DNA of 36,960 nt. It comes from a bacterium BMS3Bbin10 (lineage in GTDB: Bacteria > Pseudomonadota > Alphaproteobacteria > Rhizobiales > Methyloligellaceae). Below are positions 1-7,523 of the stretch, in pieces. Numbering within the stretch: the first letter of the stretch is position 1; each line of letters begins with the position of its first letter. The notes beneath the pieces were generated by a model. That model made no database searches. It was not told where the DNA came from and saw nothing but the letters and a program-made list of their open reading frames with translations. The translations under genes were made by a program, and so were the position numbers. The stretch lies in assembly GCA_002897995.1 (NCBI GenBank), contig BDTT01000016.1, positions 1 through 36,960 of the forward strand, given 5' to 3'.

Positions 1-114
1 GTCATCGAAATCGAGAAAGCGGTCGATCTGCCGAAGCATGTGGTTCTCCGGCACATGATCGTCCAGGCAGAAATCGTAAAAGAGACGCTCCGGAACCGCC
101 TGTCTGCCCATCAT
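1..114 (-). CDS. IS1182-type transposase, N-terminal fragment (runs off the window)
   Basis: The reverse strand reads an open frame from an ATG at 114 to base 1: 38 residues beginning MMGRQAVPERLFYDF and continuing with HMLRQIDRFLDF. This is how IS1182/IS5-type DDE transposases usually begin. The catalytic domain would lie left of the window and cannot be judged, so intact or broken status is unknown. The ATG pair at 109-114 is the natural start. A candidate terminal inverted repeat lies about 65 bp upstream at 178-200. The family assignment comes from recognising the N-terminus only. Confidence 0.75.
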   Translation of the reverse strand, partial: MMGRQAVPERLFYDFCLDDHVPENHMLRQIDRFLDFDD

Positions 115-177
115 CAATCCGCCCTCCGCGCCAAAACACTAGGAAGACGGAATCACGACTGCAAAAAAGGATCAAGG

Positions 178-200
178 CCGACTAAATCAACAAAATCTGC
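178..200 (-). repeat. Candidate terminal inverted repeat of the IS1182-type element
   Basis: The minus strand reads GCAGATTTTGTTGATTTAG followed by TCGGC. This resembles the GCAGATT-TGTTGA type ends I associate with IS1182-family elements. It lies just upstream of the transposase start, where the right end of the element is expected, so the element probably ends near base 200. The other end is outside the window, so the pairing cannot be tested here. Confidence 0.5.
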
Positions 201-544
201 CTTCAGCCGACCTTCACGCGCTGCCATTCTGGCTACCAGAATACTGCCGTCAAATCACAATTTTTCCGATGCCGAATAAAAGTTGAACCAGCTGTTTTGC
301 AATCCGCCGACTGTTCAGCTTTTACCAACCTTACCGGTTGCGCTTTCCTTTGCGCCCCGCTGCCGATCTCGCACCCGGCAATTCGGGAAAAGGGTTTCTG
401 GGTATCCTGTTGCGATATGCGTGTTTAGCGAGGAAATGCCCAAATTTGTGCAAAATCACGCCATGGAGGCACCACACAAACACCAAACCCATGTGTAGAC
501 TTTACCCTTGGTTGGGAGCGTATGAATTAGTGGAGAGTTGCCCG
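201..544. other. Non-coding stretch between the IS end and the lipoprotein gene
   Basis: I see no convincing gene here. The short open frames at 283-498 and 338-544 lack good start signals and read like frame noise. The segment should contain the promoter of the lipoprotein gene at 545, but no clear -35/-10 pair stands out. Confidence 0.5.
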
Positions 545-1012
545 ATGCCACCCCGTTTCCTCGCACATGCCGCCTCAATCCTGCCTGCAATTGCTCTGGC
601 CGCCGGACTGGGCGCGTGCACCGGCCCCGTATATTTTGCGGAACAGCTGAAAACAATTCCCGTGCCCGGACCAGTTTTGATGAAGAGCTTGTCAGATCCC
701 GATTGCCGTCTCCAGCCTCGCCTTGCTGTGGCAACGGACAAAGAAAAGCCGAAATACAAAACCGCGGGACCGGATTTCGAAAACGACTATTCCGGCACCA
801 GTAAACCCGAGACATCACTGGCGAAGGAAACAGCCTCCACACCGGCCAATGCCGGCTTGAAAGACATGCAGAATGAGCGTGATTGCTATAGACGGGCTGA
901 GCAGGTAGCGCGCGAGCATCTAAATGAACTTCAGGCGTCGGCCACCGACACGGTTGTGGCGTTGGACAGGGTAAAGCATCGCCTCAATGCTAAGAGCTTC
1001 CAGCCGCTATAG
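545..1012 (+). CDS. Putative lipoprotein of unknown function
   Basis: This is a 155-residue protein. The ATG at 545 follows a good ribosome-binding site (GGAGAG at 532-537). The open frame extends further upstream, but only this start places a signal peptide at the N-terminus. It has a basic and hydrophobic start (MPPRFLAHAASILPAIALAA) and then a lipobox GLGAC, predicting lipidation at Cys near residue 24. After that come a Pro-rich stretch with two Cys, a low-complexity linker and a charged helical C-terminus (ERDCYRRAEQVAREHLNELQ) that may form a coiled coil. I do not recognise the family. It sits between two IS-like ends (178-200 and 1073-1096). The envelope location is inferred from the lipobox. 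Confidence 0.65.
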   Translation: MPPRFLAHAASILPAIALAAGLGACTGPVYFAEQLKTIPVPGPVLMKSLSDPDCRLQPRLAVATDKEKPKYKTAGPDFENDYSGTSKPETSLAKETASTPANAGLKDMQNERDCYRRAEQVAREHLNELQASATDTVVALDRVKHRLNAKSFQPL

Positions 1013-1072
1013 TGACAGCCTCACCTTGACGTGCGATCAGCTCATCTCAAAATCGGCCAAGGTCCGCTTCTT

Positions 1073-1096
1073 GCTAATTTGTTGATTTAGTTGACT
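1073..1096 (+). repeat. Degenerate IS end matching the repeat at 178-200 in inverse orientation
   Basis: TTTGTTGATTTAGT at 1078-1091 is an exact 14-base inverted match to 181-194, with partial similarity on both sides. It may be the surviving end of a second, decayed copy of the same IS, pointing rightward. No transposase remnant is recognisable downstream. The match is short and AT-rich, so chance is possible. Confidence 0.3.
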
Positions 1097-1287
1097 GTTG
1101 GCGAGCTGGCGGTATCCGCATTTGGCAGGAGCGGATATGGAAAGCCTCCAAACCACTACGCCTGCGAGTCGAGGCGACTTCCGGTTAAGGTCAGGAGCGG
1201 ATATCCTGCTGAACCACGCCCGATTTCAGCGTTACCGCTGAAAGCTGACCTCGAACCGTAGCATAAACGCCCGCTTCGCGCCTTCGC

Positions 1288-1623
1288 TCAGGCGCTTTTC
1301 GCCGCGCGGTCTCGCGTGGCGCTTTGTTCCCCGGCTTCGTCCGCCAGCCGGTTGAGGCATTGCAGCGCCGCGTCGAGATGTTCGATTGCGGTCTCGCCGC
1401 CCGCCTTGCCCCCAAACATGCTCGTCTGGGCCTTGGCCATATGGCTTGCGGCTTCCTCGCACATATGCGCGAGATGCGTAATCGTCGCGGCGTTTCCGGC
1501 CTTGCCGGTTTGCGCCCCCGCAACCGCCGCCGCGCGCAACACGGTCCCGGCCGCCGATGCCGTCGCTTCGGTGAGGGCCTGCGGGTTGCCCTGTTTGGAC
1601 TTTGCCTTCGATGCGCGCGCCAT
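1288..1623 (-). CDS. Small Ala-rich helical protein of unknown function
   Basis: This 111-residue protein starts at an ATG at 1623 preceded on the minus strand by AAAGGAGACTGGC, a very good ribosome-binding site. That site is the main reason to accept the frame over the overlapping ones. The N-terminus is basic (MARASKAKSKQG). The rest is Ala-, Thr- and Gly-rich and looks helical, with HLAHMCEEAASHMAKAQTSM and EHLDAALQCLNRLADEAGEQ as amphipathic segments. There is no signal peptide and no membrane span. It is divergent from yebC across 1624-1856. I do not recognise a family, so the function is unknown. Confidence 0.6.
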   Translation of the reverse strand: MARASKAKSKQGNPQALTEATASAAGTVLRAAAVAGAQTGKAGNAATITHLAHMCEEAASHMAKAQTSMFGGKAGGETAIEHLDAALQCLNRLADEAGEQSATRDRAAKSA

Positions 1624-1856
1624 GCCAGTCTCCTTTGCGTTTAGCGCAGCGGTCCGGGCGGGCCCGGCGCTGCGTAACCCCCAAGGCTAGGCGCGAGGTG
1701 TAAACGCTTTGTTAACCACGGCAGCCCCCCGGGCGCGCTTTTGTACAAGAGGTGGATTCTAACAAGCTGCATTCGTATAAGATGGGGTCCTGGGGAGGTG
1801 AATTGACGGTCTCCGCGCCACCGCAAAACTGAATAACAGACACGGAAAAACAGACA

Positions 1857-2603
1857 ATGGCTGGCCATTCCAAATTCAAGAACATCATGCACCGCAAGGG
1901 TGCGCAGGACAAAAAGCGCGGCAAGATTTTCTCCAAGCTGGGCAAGGAGATTACGGTCGCGGCCAAGATGGGCACGCCCGACCCCGATATGAATCCGCGC
2001 CTGCGCACGGCCATACAGGCGGCCAAGGCGCAGAATATGCCGAACGCCAATATCGACCGCGCCATCAAGCGCAGCCAGGAAGCGGGCGGCGAGAACTATG
2101 AAGAGGTCCGTTACGAGGGTTTCGGAACGGGCGGCGTCGGGGTCATCGTCGAGGCGCTGACCGATAACCGCAACAGGACCGCCGGCGAGGTTCGCTCCAT
2201 CATGTCGAAGCATGGCGGAAATCTCGGCGAGACCGGCGCGGTATCCTGTATCTTCGACCGGGTCGGCGCGGTGGAATTCGGCGCTGAAGCGGGTTCCGCG
2301 GACGAGGTGTTCGAGGCGGCCATCGAGGCGGGCGCGGAAGACGTGGACTCAAGCGATGAGGGCCACACAATCTATTGCGACGCCGAGGCGCTGCATGACG
2401 TCGCCAAGGCGCTTGAAGCCACGCTTGGCGCGCCCACAAGCGCCGCGATCATATGGCGGCCGCAGAATACCATCGAGCTGGACGACGCGGCGGGGGAAAC
2501 ATTGCTCAAAATGCTCGAAGCGCTGGAAGACTCCGACGACGTGCAGAGCGTCTACGCCAATTTCGAAGTCTCCGATGCTGTAATCGAGAAAATGGACGCG
2601 TGA
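1857..2603 (+). CDS. yebC: YebC/PmpR-family protein
   Basis: This 248-residue protein matches the usual YebC length and opens with the family hallmark [20 protein letters not shown]. The middle carries the conserved NIDRAIKR and the [14 protein letters not shown]-like segments. The C-terminal part is acidic ([18 protein letters not shown]). YebC proteins are three-domain cytosolic proteins described as transcriptional regulators (PmpR) and more recently as factors aiding ribosomes at difficult peptide motifs. Which role applies here cannot be read from sequence. The gene commonly precedes ruvC in Proteobacteria; here four kilobases holding three genes separate the two. Confidence 0.95.
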   Translation: MAGHSKFKNIMHRKGAQDKKRGKIFSKLGKEITVAAKMGTPDPDMNPRLRTAIQAAKAQNMPNANIDRAIKRSQEAGGENYEEVRYEGFGTGGVGVIVEALTDNRNRTAGEVRSIMSKHGGNLGETGAVSCIFDRVGAVEFGAEAGSADEVFEAAIEAGAEDVDSSDEGHTIYCDAEALHDVAKALEATLGAPTSAAIIWRPQNTIELDDAAGETLLKMLEALEDSDDVQSVYANFEVSDAVIEKMDA

Positions 2604-2625
2604 TCTTTTCGCGTTTTCTAGCCCC

Positions 2626-4125
2626 ATGACCCCCATAGAGATGTTCATCCGCGCGGCCGCCATCTGGCCAGAGGCGATCGCCGTTGACGTCACGGGGAAG
2701 ACACTCAGCTACGCTCAGCTTCTGGCGCGCGTTCGCGCCGCGGCGAGCGCCTTGCAGCAGATCGACCCTGCGCCCGGGTCGCGGGTCGGCATCTGCGCCT
2801 ACAACGATCTGGAGCATCTGATCGCGTTTCTGGCGACCTTCGCTGCGGGAAAAACATGGGTGCCGCTCTATCCGCGTCTCGGGCGGTCCGAACTTCCCGT
2901 CATGGCGGAGTTTACGGACGCCAGCATCGTCATAACGCTAGAAGAATCGCGCGAGCTTTTCGAAAGCCTGGACACGCATATCGTGACGCTGGGGGCGGCG
3001 GGCAAGACGAGCTTTGCCGCGCTTGAAGCGGCAGGGGAAGGCAAGGCGCCCGAGCGGCATTTCCGCGAACTGGACGCAGTCCACGCCATCAAATTTACCG
3101 GCGGCACGACCGGCGCGCCCAAGGGCGTGATGCAGCCCGTGCGCGCCTGGAACACCAATATCGCCACGCAGATTCATGTCTGGGGGATGGGCGCCGGCGA
3201 GCGCACATTGCTGGCGGCCCCCATGACCCACGGCGCGGGCACCTATATCATGCCGACTTTGGCGGTGGGCGGCACGCTGGTCATCGCCGACCGGCAAAGA
3301 CCCGAGCAGCTCATCGAAATACTGGCGGCGCAAAATATCGCGACCGTATTTCTGCCGCCGACGCTCATCCAGCTCATGGCCGATATTCCCGGCGCGGGTG
3401 ATTTGTCATTCCCCGGTTTGCGCAACCTTATTTATGGCGCGGGGCCCATGCAGCCGCAGGCGGTGGAAAAGGCGCAAGGGATTTTCGGGGAATGCATCGC
3501 CACCACCTATGGCCAGACCGAAGCGCCGCAGATTGCCACTGCGCTCAGCGCGGAAGATCTCGCCAAACCCGAACTGCGCGCAAGCGTGGGGCGCGAAACG
3601 CTCCTGACGCGCGTCGCGGTCATGGATGACGAGGGCGCTCTGCTTCCCCCCGGTGAAATCGGCGAAGTCGTCATCCGGGGCGATCTGGTCATGACGGGCT
3701 ATTGGCGCCAGAGCGAAAAGACAACCGAGACGCTTGTCGATGGCTGGCTGCATACGGGCGATCTGGGGATGCTCAACGAGACCGGCTGCCTGCTGCTCAA
3801 GGGCCGTGAGCGGGATGTCATCATCTCCGGCGGTTTCAATGTCTATCCTGGCGATGTCGAGAAAATTCTCGGCCAGCATGGCGATGTCTCGGACTGCGCC
3901 GTGTTCGGCGTGCCGGATGAAAAATGGGGCGAGGCGGTGCATGCCGCGGTCGAGCTGCACCGCGAATGCGATGCGGCGCAGCTGATCGAGCATGTGAAAG
4001 CATCCCTCGGCCCGGTGAAAGCGCCCAAGAAAATCCATGTCTATGAAGCTCTGCCGCGCAACGCCTATGGCAAGCTGCAACGCCAGGACCTCGTGGATGC
4101 GGCCGTGAAGAGGGAAGAAAACTGA
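2626..4125 (+). CDS. AMP-forming acyl-CoA synthetase (class I adenylate-forming enzyme)
   Basis: This 499-residue ANL-superfamily enzyme would activate a carboxylic acid as acyl-AMP and transfer it to CoA. The motifs in order are: the phosphate-binding loop FTGGTTGAPKG at about 157-167, YGQTEAP near 295, GWLHTGDLG near 373, the hinge region ERDVIISGGFNVYPGD near 396, and the catalytic Lys in NAYGKLQR near 483. The set is complete, so it should be active. It lies 22 bases after yebC and its stop overlaps the start of the next gene (TGATG), so the two are probably co-translated. The substrate cannot be assigned. The partner suggests a di- or tricarboxylate or a branched hydroxy-acid, but this is inference. 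Confidence 0.9.
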   Translation: MTPIEMFIRAAAIWPEAIAVDVTGKTLSYAQLLARVRAAASALQQIDPAPGSRVGICAYNDLEHLIAFLATFAAGKTWVPLYPRLGRSELPVMAEFTDASIVITLEESRELFESLDTHIVTLGAAGKTSFAALEAAGEGKAPERHFRELDAVHAIKFTGGTTGAPKGVMQPVRAWNTNIATQIHVWGMGAGERTLLAAPMTHGAGTYIMPTLAVGGTLVIADRQRPEQLIEILAAQNIATVFLPPTLIQLMADIPGAGDLSFPGLRNLIYGAGPMQPQAVEKAQGIFGECIATTYGQTEAPQIATALSAEDLAKPELRASVGRETLLTRVAVMDDEGALLPPGEIGEVVIRGDLVMTGYWRQSEKTTETLVDGWLHTGDLGMLNETGCLLLKGRERDVIISGGFNVYPGDVEKILGQHGDVSDCAVFGVPDEKWGEAVHAAVELHRECDAAQLIEHVKASLGPVKAPKKIHVYEALPRNAYGKLQRQDLVDAAVKREEN

Positions 4126-4895
4126 TGCCGAAATCTCAAGATCCGACAACGGCGCTGTGCCGTCACACGCTGACTTCCATCCACTACCGCGACAAAAACC
4201 TGGTCGAGGACCTGCTTCAGGGCGATGCGGATTTCGTGAAGGTGATGGCCGAGCATATTCTGGCGCGCGAGCTGTCCGGCGCTGAAATCCGCATTGTCAA
4301 CGCCATCCTCATCGCCATCATGGAGCATGGGCTGACCCCCAGCGCCATTGCCTGCCGGGAGATTTACATGAGCGCGCCGGAAAACCTGCAAGGCGCCGTG
4401 GCGGCGGGGCTGATGGGGGTCGGAAGCCAGTTTGTCGGCACCATCGAGAACAACGCCGTGCTGCTCGCCCGGATCGTTGCTGTTGCAGAGGGTAATGCGC
4501 GGCGTGAAACGGCCCGTGAGATCATTGCCGAACACCGCGCCGCCAAGACCCTGCTGCCCGGCTTCGGGCATCATCTGCACAAGCCCGACGATCCGCGCGC
4601 CCGGCGTCTGATCGAGATGGGCCGGGAGGCGGGTTTCGCGGACGGCTATCTCGACAGCCTCGAACTCCTGAGTGAAGAAATCGATGCGGCTTTTGGCAAG
4701 CATGTGCCCGTCAATGCGACCGGGGCGGTCTCGGCGCTCATGGGCGAGATGAATATCCCGGTGAAGCTGATGCGCGGCTTTGCCGTCATCTCGCGCGCCG
4801 CCGGGCTTGTCGCCCATATCGCCGAAGAGCAGCAGCGTCCCAGCGGCCGCTATATCTGGGATCTGGTGGACAGGTCGGTCCCATACAGGAAATAA
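4125..4895 (+). CDS. Short citrate-synthase-like / citryl-CoA-lyase-like protein
   Basis: This 256-residue protein corresponds to the C-terminal catalytic part of citrate synthase or ATP-citrate lyase. It shows the active-site segments EHGLTPSA (His68) and GFGHHLHKPDDPRA (His149), and the GLMGVGSQFVGTIEN and SRAAGLVAHIAEEQQRP segments. The position where citrate synthase and ATP-citrate lyase carry the catalytic Asp (N-V-D) reads N197-A198-T199, so the usual acid/base is absent. Related short proteins in databases are commonly labelled citryl-CoA lyase. It overlaps the acyl-CoA ligase by one base, suggesting the ligase makes the thioester that this protein handles. The actual reaction is unknown. 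Confidence 0.75.
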   Translation: MPKSQDPTTALCRHTLTSIHYRDKNLVEDLLQGDADFVKVMAEHILARELSGAEIRIVNAILIAIMEHGLTPSAIACREIYMSAPENLQGAVAAGLMGVGSQFVGTIENNAVLLARIVAVAEGNARRETAREIIAEHRAAKTLLPGFGHHLHKPDDPRARRLIEMGREAGFADGYLDSLELLSEEIDAAFGKHVPVNATGAVSALMGEMNIPVKLMRGFAVISRAAGLVAHIAEEQQRPSGRYIWDLVDRSVPYRK

Positions 4896-4912
4896 CCGGC
4901 CCGCAGGCATAA

Positions 4913-4934
4913 GGTTCCGGTTATTTCCGGAACC
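4913..4934 (+). terminator. Hairpin after the ligase/lyase pair, possible terminator
   Basis: GGTTCCGG (4913-4920) and CCGGAACC (4927-4934) form a perfect 8-bp stem with a 6-base loop, 18 bases after the stop codon. A competing pairing exists between ATAACCGG at 4892-4899 and CCGGTTAT at 4917-4924. There is no clear T-run directly after it, so intrinsic termination is uncertain. Confidence 0.4.
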
Positions 4935-4965
4935 CGTTTCCTCCCCGCCGGGGCCAAATTTTATC

Positions 4966-4982
4966 TAGGCAATTTTTGCCTA
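4966..4982. promoter_or_regulatory. 17-bp palindrome, terminator-like or operator-like
   Basis: TAGGCAATTTTTGCCTA is a perfect inverted repeat with a three-base centre. It is followed by TTTG and lies about 105 bp upstream of the CtrA-type box of the next gene. It could be a second weak terminator or a protein-binding site. The remaining intergenic sequence, apart from the promoter at 5087-5118, shows nothing else I can name. Confidence 0.35.
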
Positions 4983-5086
4983 TTTGCTTGACTTTGCACG
5001 AATCACCGCGCGCAAAGACGTGGCCACTGGGCCGGATTTTCAGCAATTACTGCAAAAAAACCCAGCATTACCGCCAAAAAACAAAG

Positions 5087-5118
5087 TTAAGCCTCCGTTA
5101 AATCCTAAGCCTCATAGT
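5087..5118 (+). promoter_or_regulatory. CtrA-type box and putative -10 of the beta-barrel gene at 5204
   Basis: TTAA-GCCTCCG-TTAA (5087-5101) matches the CtrA full-site consensus TTAA-N7-TTAA exactly. Eleven bases later CATAGT (5113-5118) could be a -10 element, placing the box over the -35 position as in known CtrA-activated promoters. The same box, spacing and CATAGTCCC-NN-TATGAAACA block recur at 22179-22224 in front of another beta-barrel gene. The predicted transcript start is near 5125. Confidence 0.6.
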
Positions 5119-5203
5119 CCCAATATGAAACAGCATCAGGTCTTTGCGTGCCGGTGCGCGCAGGTGCTTCGAGGGTGAAATAAAGGGTAACTGAGGGTAC
5201 GAG

Positions 5204-6034
5204 ATGAAGAACTTCCGCCATGCGATCATTGTAGCAGCCGCCTTGACAATGGGGCAGACAGCCACCGCCAGCGCCGCCAGTCTGCCGCTGCCGCCTGTTG
5301 TCGAGCCGATGCCGATTCCGGAGCCCGTCGCGGCCACGGACTATTATCTGCGCAGCTATATCGGGATCACCAATCAGGAAATCGATACTTTTACGAATGA
5401 TGTGATTGCGAACGGCCCCTTTACCATCATCGATCATGACTTCGACAGCTCACCATTCATCGGTCTCGGTATCGGTTTCGTGTACTCCGACCGGTTCCGT
5501 TTCGATCTGACGGGCGAGTATCGTGGAAAGTCCGACTTTGACGGTCTCGACTCATATACAGGCTGCGCGTTTGGTGCGGGCGTGTGTACCAACGAATATA
5601 CCGGCAACAAGTCCGAGTGGCTGTTCCTCGCCAATGGCTATTGGGATATCGGGACCTTCCGCGGATTTACGCCTTATGTCGGCGGGGGCATTGGCACGGC
5701 CGCGGTCACGCTCAGGGACTTCAGAGACGTGAACCAGCTTGCCGGCGCTGTTCACTGGGCTTCGGACAACACCGAATGGAATTTTGCCTGGGCCCTTAAT
5801 GCCGGTTTTTCATATGAAATCTCACCAGACCTGACGTTCGATATGGGCTACCGCTTCGCATATCTCGGCGACGGCAAAACCGGCAGCTTCAAAACCTTCG
5901 TTCCAGCGGACCCCGGCGGACCCCTAACGCTGAAGGACATCGTATCCCACGATGTGATGGTCGGCTTGCGCTGGAACTTCGGCGGCGACAGTTGCTGCGA
6001 TATTCCCGAAGCCATGCCCATCCCCTACAAATAG
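5204..6034 (+). CDS. Outer-membrane beta-barrel protein (porin/Opa-like)
   Basis: This 276-residue protein starts at an ATG after GAGGGTACGAG. Residues 1-25 form a signal peptide ending in an ASA-type site, followed by a Pro-rich linker (LPPVVEPMPIPEPVA). The mature part alternates polar and aromatic residues as in beta-strands: YYLRSYIG, FIGLGIGFVY, FRFDLTGEYRG, FTPYVGGGIGTAAVTL, FDMGYRFAYLG and VMVGLRWNFGG. This is the pattern of small 8-stranded alphaproteobacterial surface barrels. There is an unusual Cys pair near 121-128 (GCAFGAGVC) and a C-terminal extension after the last strand with CC. It resembles the proteins at 22285 and 34881 in plan. The exact function is unknown. Confidence 0.85.
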   Translation: MKNFRHAIIVAAALTMGQTATASAASLPLPPVVEPMPIPEPVAATDYYLRSYIGITNQEIDTFTNDVIANGPFTIIDHDFDSSPFIGLGIGFVYSDRFRFDLTGEYRGKSDFDGLDSYTGCAFGAGVCTNEYTGNKSEWLFLANGYWDIGTFRGFTPYVGGGIGTAAVTLRDFRDVNQLAGAVHWASDNTEWNFAWALNAGFSYEISPDLTFDMGYRFAYLGDGKTGSFKTFVPADPGGPLTLKDIVSHDVMVGLRWNFGGDSCCDIPEAMPIPYK

Positions 6035-6058
6035 CAATTTGCGGCTTTAGAGAATCAG

Positions 6059-6088
6059 ACCGGGTGCGGGGAACCGCGCCCGGTTTTT
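6059..6088 (+). terminator. Rho-independent terminator of the beta-barrel gene
   Basis: ACCGGG-T-GCGG-GGAA-CCGC-G-CCCGGT forms a GC-rich stem with a GGAA loop, followed directly by a T-run (to 6088). It lies 25 bases after the stop codon at 6034 and insulates the barrel gene from ruvC. Confidence 0.85.
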
Positions 6089-6205
6089 CTTTGCCCCGCG
6101 CATCTGGCCGGGCGCGCATGACCTACCCTGTTAACGCCTCGCATGGCACACTCGCCAAGTGATTCGTTCCGGGTTTGTCCCGCCCGAATTTCTCCGGGGG
6201 TAGGT

Positions 6206-6709
6206 TTGAACAGTCCAATTCGCATCATCGGCATCGATCCGGGTCTGCGCCGCACCGGCTGGGGCGTCATCGAAAGCGATGGCCACCGGCTCGGCTTCGT
6301 GGCGAGCGGCGCCGTGACGCCGGATGCGGGTGCGGAACTCGCCCGCCGGCTGATGGCGCTGTTCGAAGGCCTGAGCGAAGTGCTCAGCATATGGGACCCC
6401 GCCGAAGCGGCCGTGGAGAACACCTTCGTCAACAAGGATGCATCCGCCACGCTGAAGCTGGGTCAGGCGCGCGGCATCGCGCTGGTGACCCCGGCGCTGG
6501 CAAATCTGTCCGTCGCCGAATACGCCCCCAACATGGTCAAGAAGACGGTTGTCGGCGCGGGCCATGCGGGCAAGGAGCAAATCCGCGCCATGATCGGCCA
6601 TCTGCTGCCCAAGGCGAACCCTCAAAGCGAAGATGAAGCCGACGCGCTCGCCATCGCCATCACCCATGCCCATCACCGCGTCTGGAAGGCATTGGAGGCG
6701 GCGGAATGA
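6206..6709 (+). CDS. ruvC: Crossover junction endodeoxyribonuclease RuvC
   Basis: RuvC resolves Holliday junctions made during recombination by paired nicking, acting with RuvAB. I choose the TTG at 6206: it gives [20 protein letters not shown], the normal RuvC N-terminus, with GGGGG at 6196-6200 as ribosome-binding site and a 167-residue product of typical length. The ATG at 6143 would add 21 unlike residues. The acidic catalytic residues are visible in [15 protein letters not shown] and [11 protein letters not shown]. The stop overlaps an ATG (ATGA at 6706-6709) that was probably once the ruvA start. ruvA now begins about 190 bases later because of an inserted repeat. Confidence 0.93.
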   Translation: MNSPIRIIGIDPGLRRTGWGVIESDGHRLGFVASGAVTPDAGAELARRLMALFEGLSEVLSIWDPAEAAVENTFVNKDASATLKLGQARGIALVTPALANLSVAEYAPNMVKKTVVGAGHAGKEQIRAMIGHLLPKANPQSEDEADALAIAITHAHHRVWKALEAAE

Positions 6710-6911
6710 TCGGCATCATTTTTTCCCTCCCCTTGACGGGGAGGGATCAAGGGTGGGGTGACGTGGCAAATATGTATGGGCCCTTGGGCGCATTCGGGTT
6801 TGTTTTCAAAGCGTTCGCTGCCGCTCATATATTTGTTTCACCCCCCACCCCTGGCCCCTCCCCGCGTTGGGGGAGGGAGAAGTTCGTGCTGGAGTGTCGG
6901 CAATGATCGGC
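6705..6911. repeat. REP-doublet (MITE-like) insertion between ruvC and ruvA with 10-bp target duplication
   Basis: The direct repeats AATGATCGGC at 6705-6714 and 6902-6911 flank a 187-bp segment. Near its ends are two GC-rich hairpins (CCCTCCCC-TTGAC-GGGGAGGG near 6724-6745, and CCCCTCCCC-GCGTT-GGGGGAGGG near 6855-6878). These are inverted copies of each other extending over about 38 bp. This is the layout of a REP doublet or small non-autonomous element moved by a transposase. The left repeat supplies the ruvC stop and the right one the ruvA start. It encodes no credible protein. Confidence 0.7.
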
Positions 6912-7523
6912 AAGCTGAAAGGCATCATCGATGCGCTCGGCGATGACTGGGCGCTGATTGACGTCGGCGGCGTGTGCTACGAGGTGCATTGCTCGGCGCG
7001 CACGCTCGGGCAATTGCCGCAGGCGGGCGAGGCGGCGACGCTGTCCATCGAGACCTATGTGCGCGAGGACCAGATCAGGCTGTTCGGCTTTGCCACCGAT
7101 GCCGAACGCGCCTGGTTCCGGCTGCTGCAAAGCGTTCAGGGGGTCGGCGCCAAGGTGGCGCTAGCCGTGCTCGGCACGCTCTCCCCGCAGGACCTCGCCA
7201 ATGCAATCGCGCTTCAGGACAAGGCGCAGGTGTCGCGTTCACCCGGCGTCGGCCCCAAGGTCGCGCAGCGCATCGTGAGCGAACTCAAGGACAAGATCCC
7301 CAATATGGCGCTCTCGGGCCAGCCGGGCGCGGTTATCTCGCTGGCGGGCGAGGGCGGCGAGCAGGCCGCGCCCGCAGCCGCCGATGCGGTCTCGGCCCTC
7401 ACCAATCTCGGCTATGCCCAGGCGCAGGCCAGCGCCGCCGTCGCGGCCGCGTCGCGCAAAGCAGGCGAGGGCAGCGAAACCGCTGAACTTATCCGGCTCG
7501 GGCTGAAGGAGTTGGCGCAGTGA
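6903..7523 (+). CDS. ruvA: Holliday junction branch migration protein RuvA
   Basis: RuvA binds four-way junctions as a tetramer and recruits RuvB. The start at 6903 gives [20 protein letters not shown], the expected RuvA N-terminus, and a 206-residue product. The upstream in-frame ATG at 6867 lies inside the inserted repeat and is rejected. Residues 1-63 form the OB-fold ([12 protein letters not shown]). Next come the helix-hairpin-helix motifs ([18 protein letters not shown] and [18 protein letters not shown]). After a flexible linker, domain III ([16 protein letters not shown]) contacts RuvB. Its stop overlaps the ruvB GTG start (GTGA), showing coupling to ruvB but no longer to ruvC. Confidence 0.95.
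   Translation: MIGKLKGIIDALGDDWALIDVGGVCYEVHCSARTLGQLPQAGEAATLSIETYVREDQIRLFGFATDAERAWFRLLQSVQGVGAKVALAVLGTLSPQDLANAIALQDKAQVSRSPGVGPKVAQRIVSELKDKIPNMALSGQPGAVISLAGEGGEQAAPAAADAVSALTNLGYAQAQASAAVAAASRKAGEGSETAELIRLGLKELAQ

Noticed and set aside
1232-1684. 150-codon minus-strand frame overlapping the small Ala-rich gene
   Set aside because: The frame at 1288-1623 has a far better ribosome-binding site and more protein-like composition; this one is Arg/Gly-rich shadow.
4984-5178. 64-codon frame before the barrel gene
   Set aside because: It spans the CtrA box and promoter; only the last 17 codons from 5125 could be translated, and those are discussed as a possible mini-ORF.
6706-6906. 66-codon frame starting at the ruvC stop
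   Set aside because: It lies wholly inside the REP-doublet insertion; its ATG is the old ruvA start copied by target duplication.
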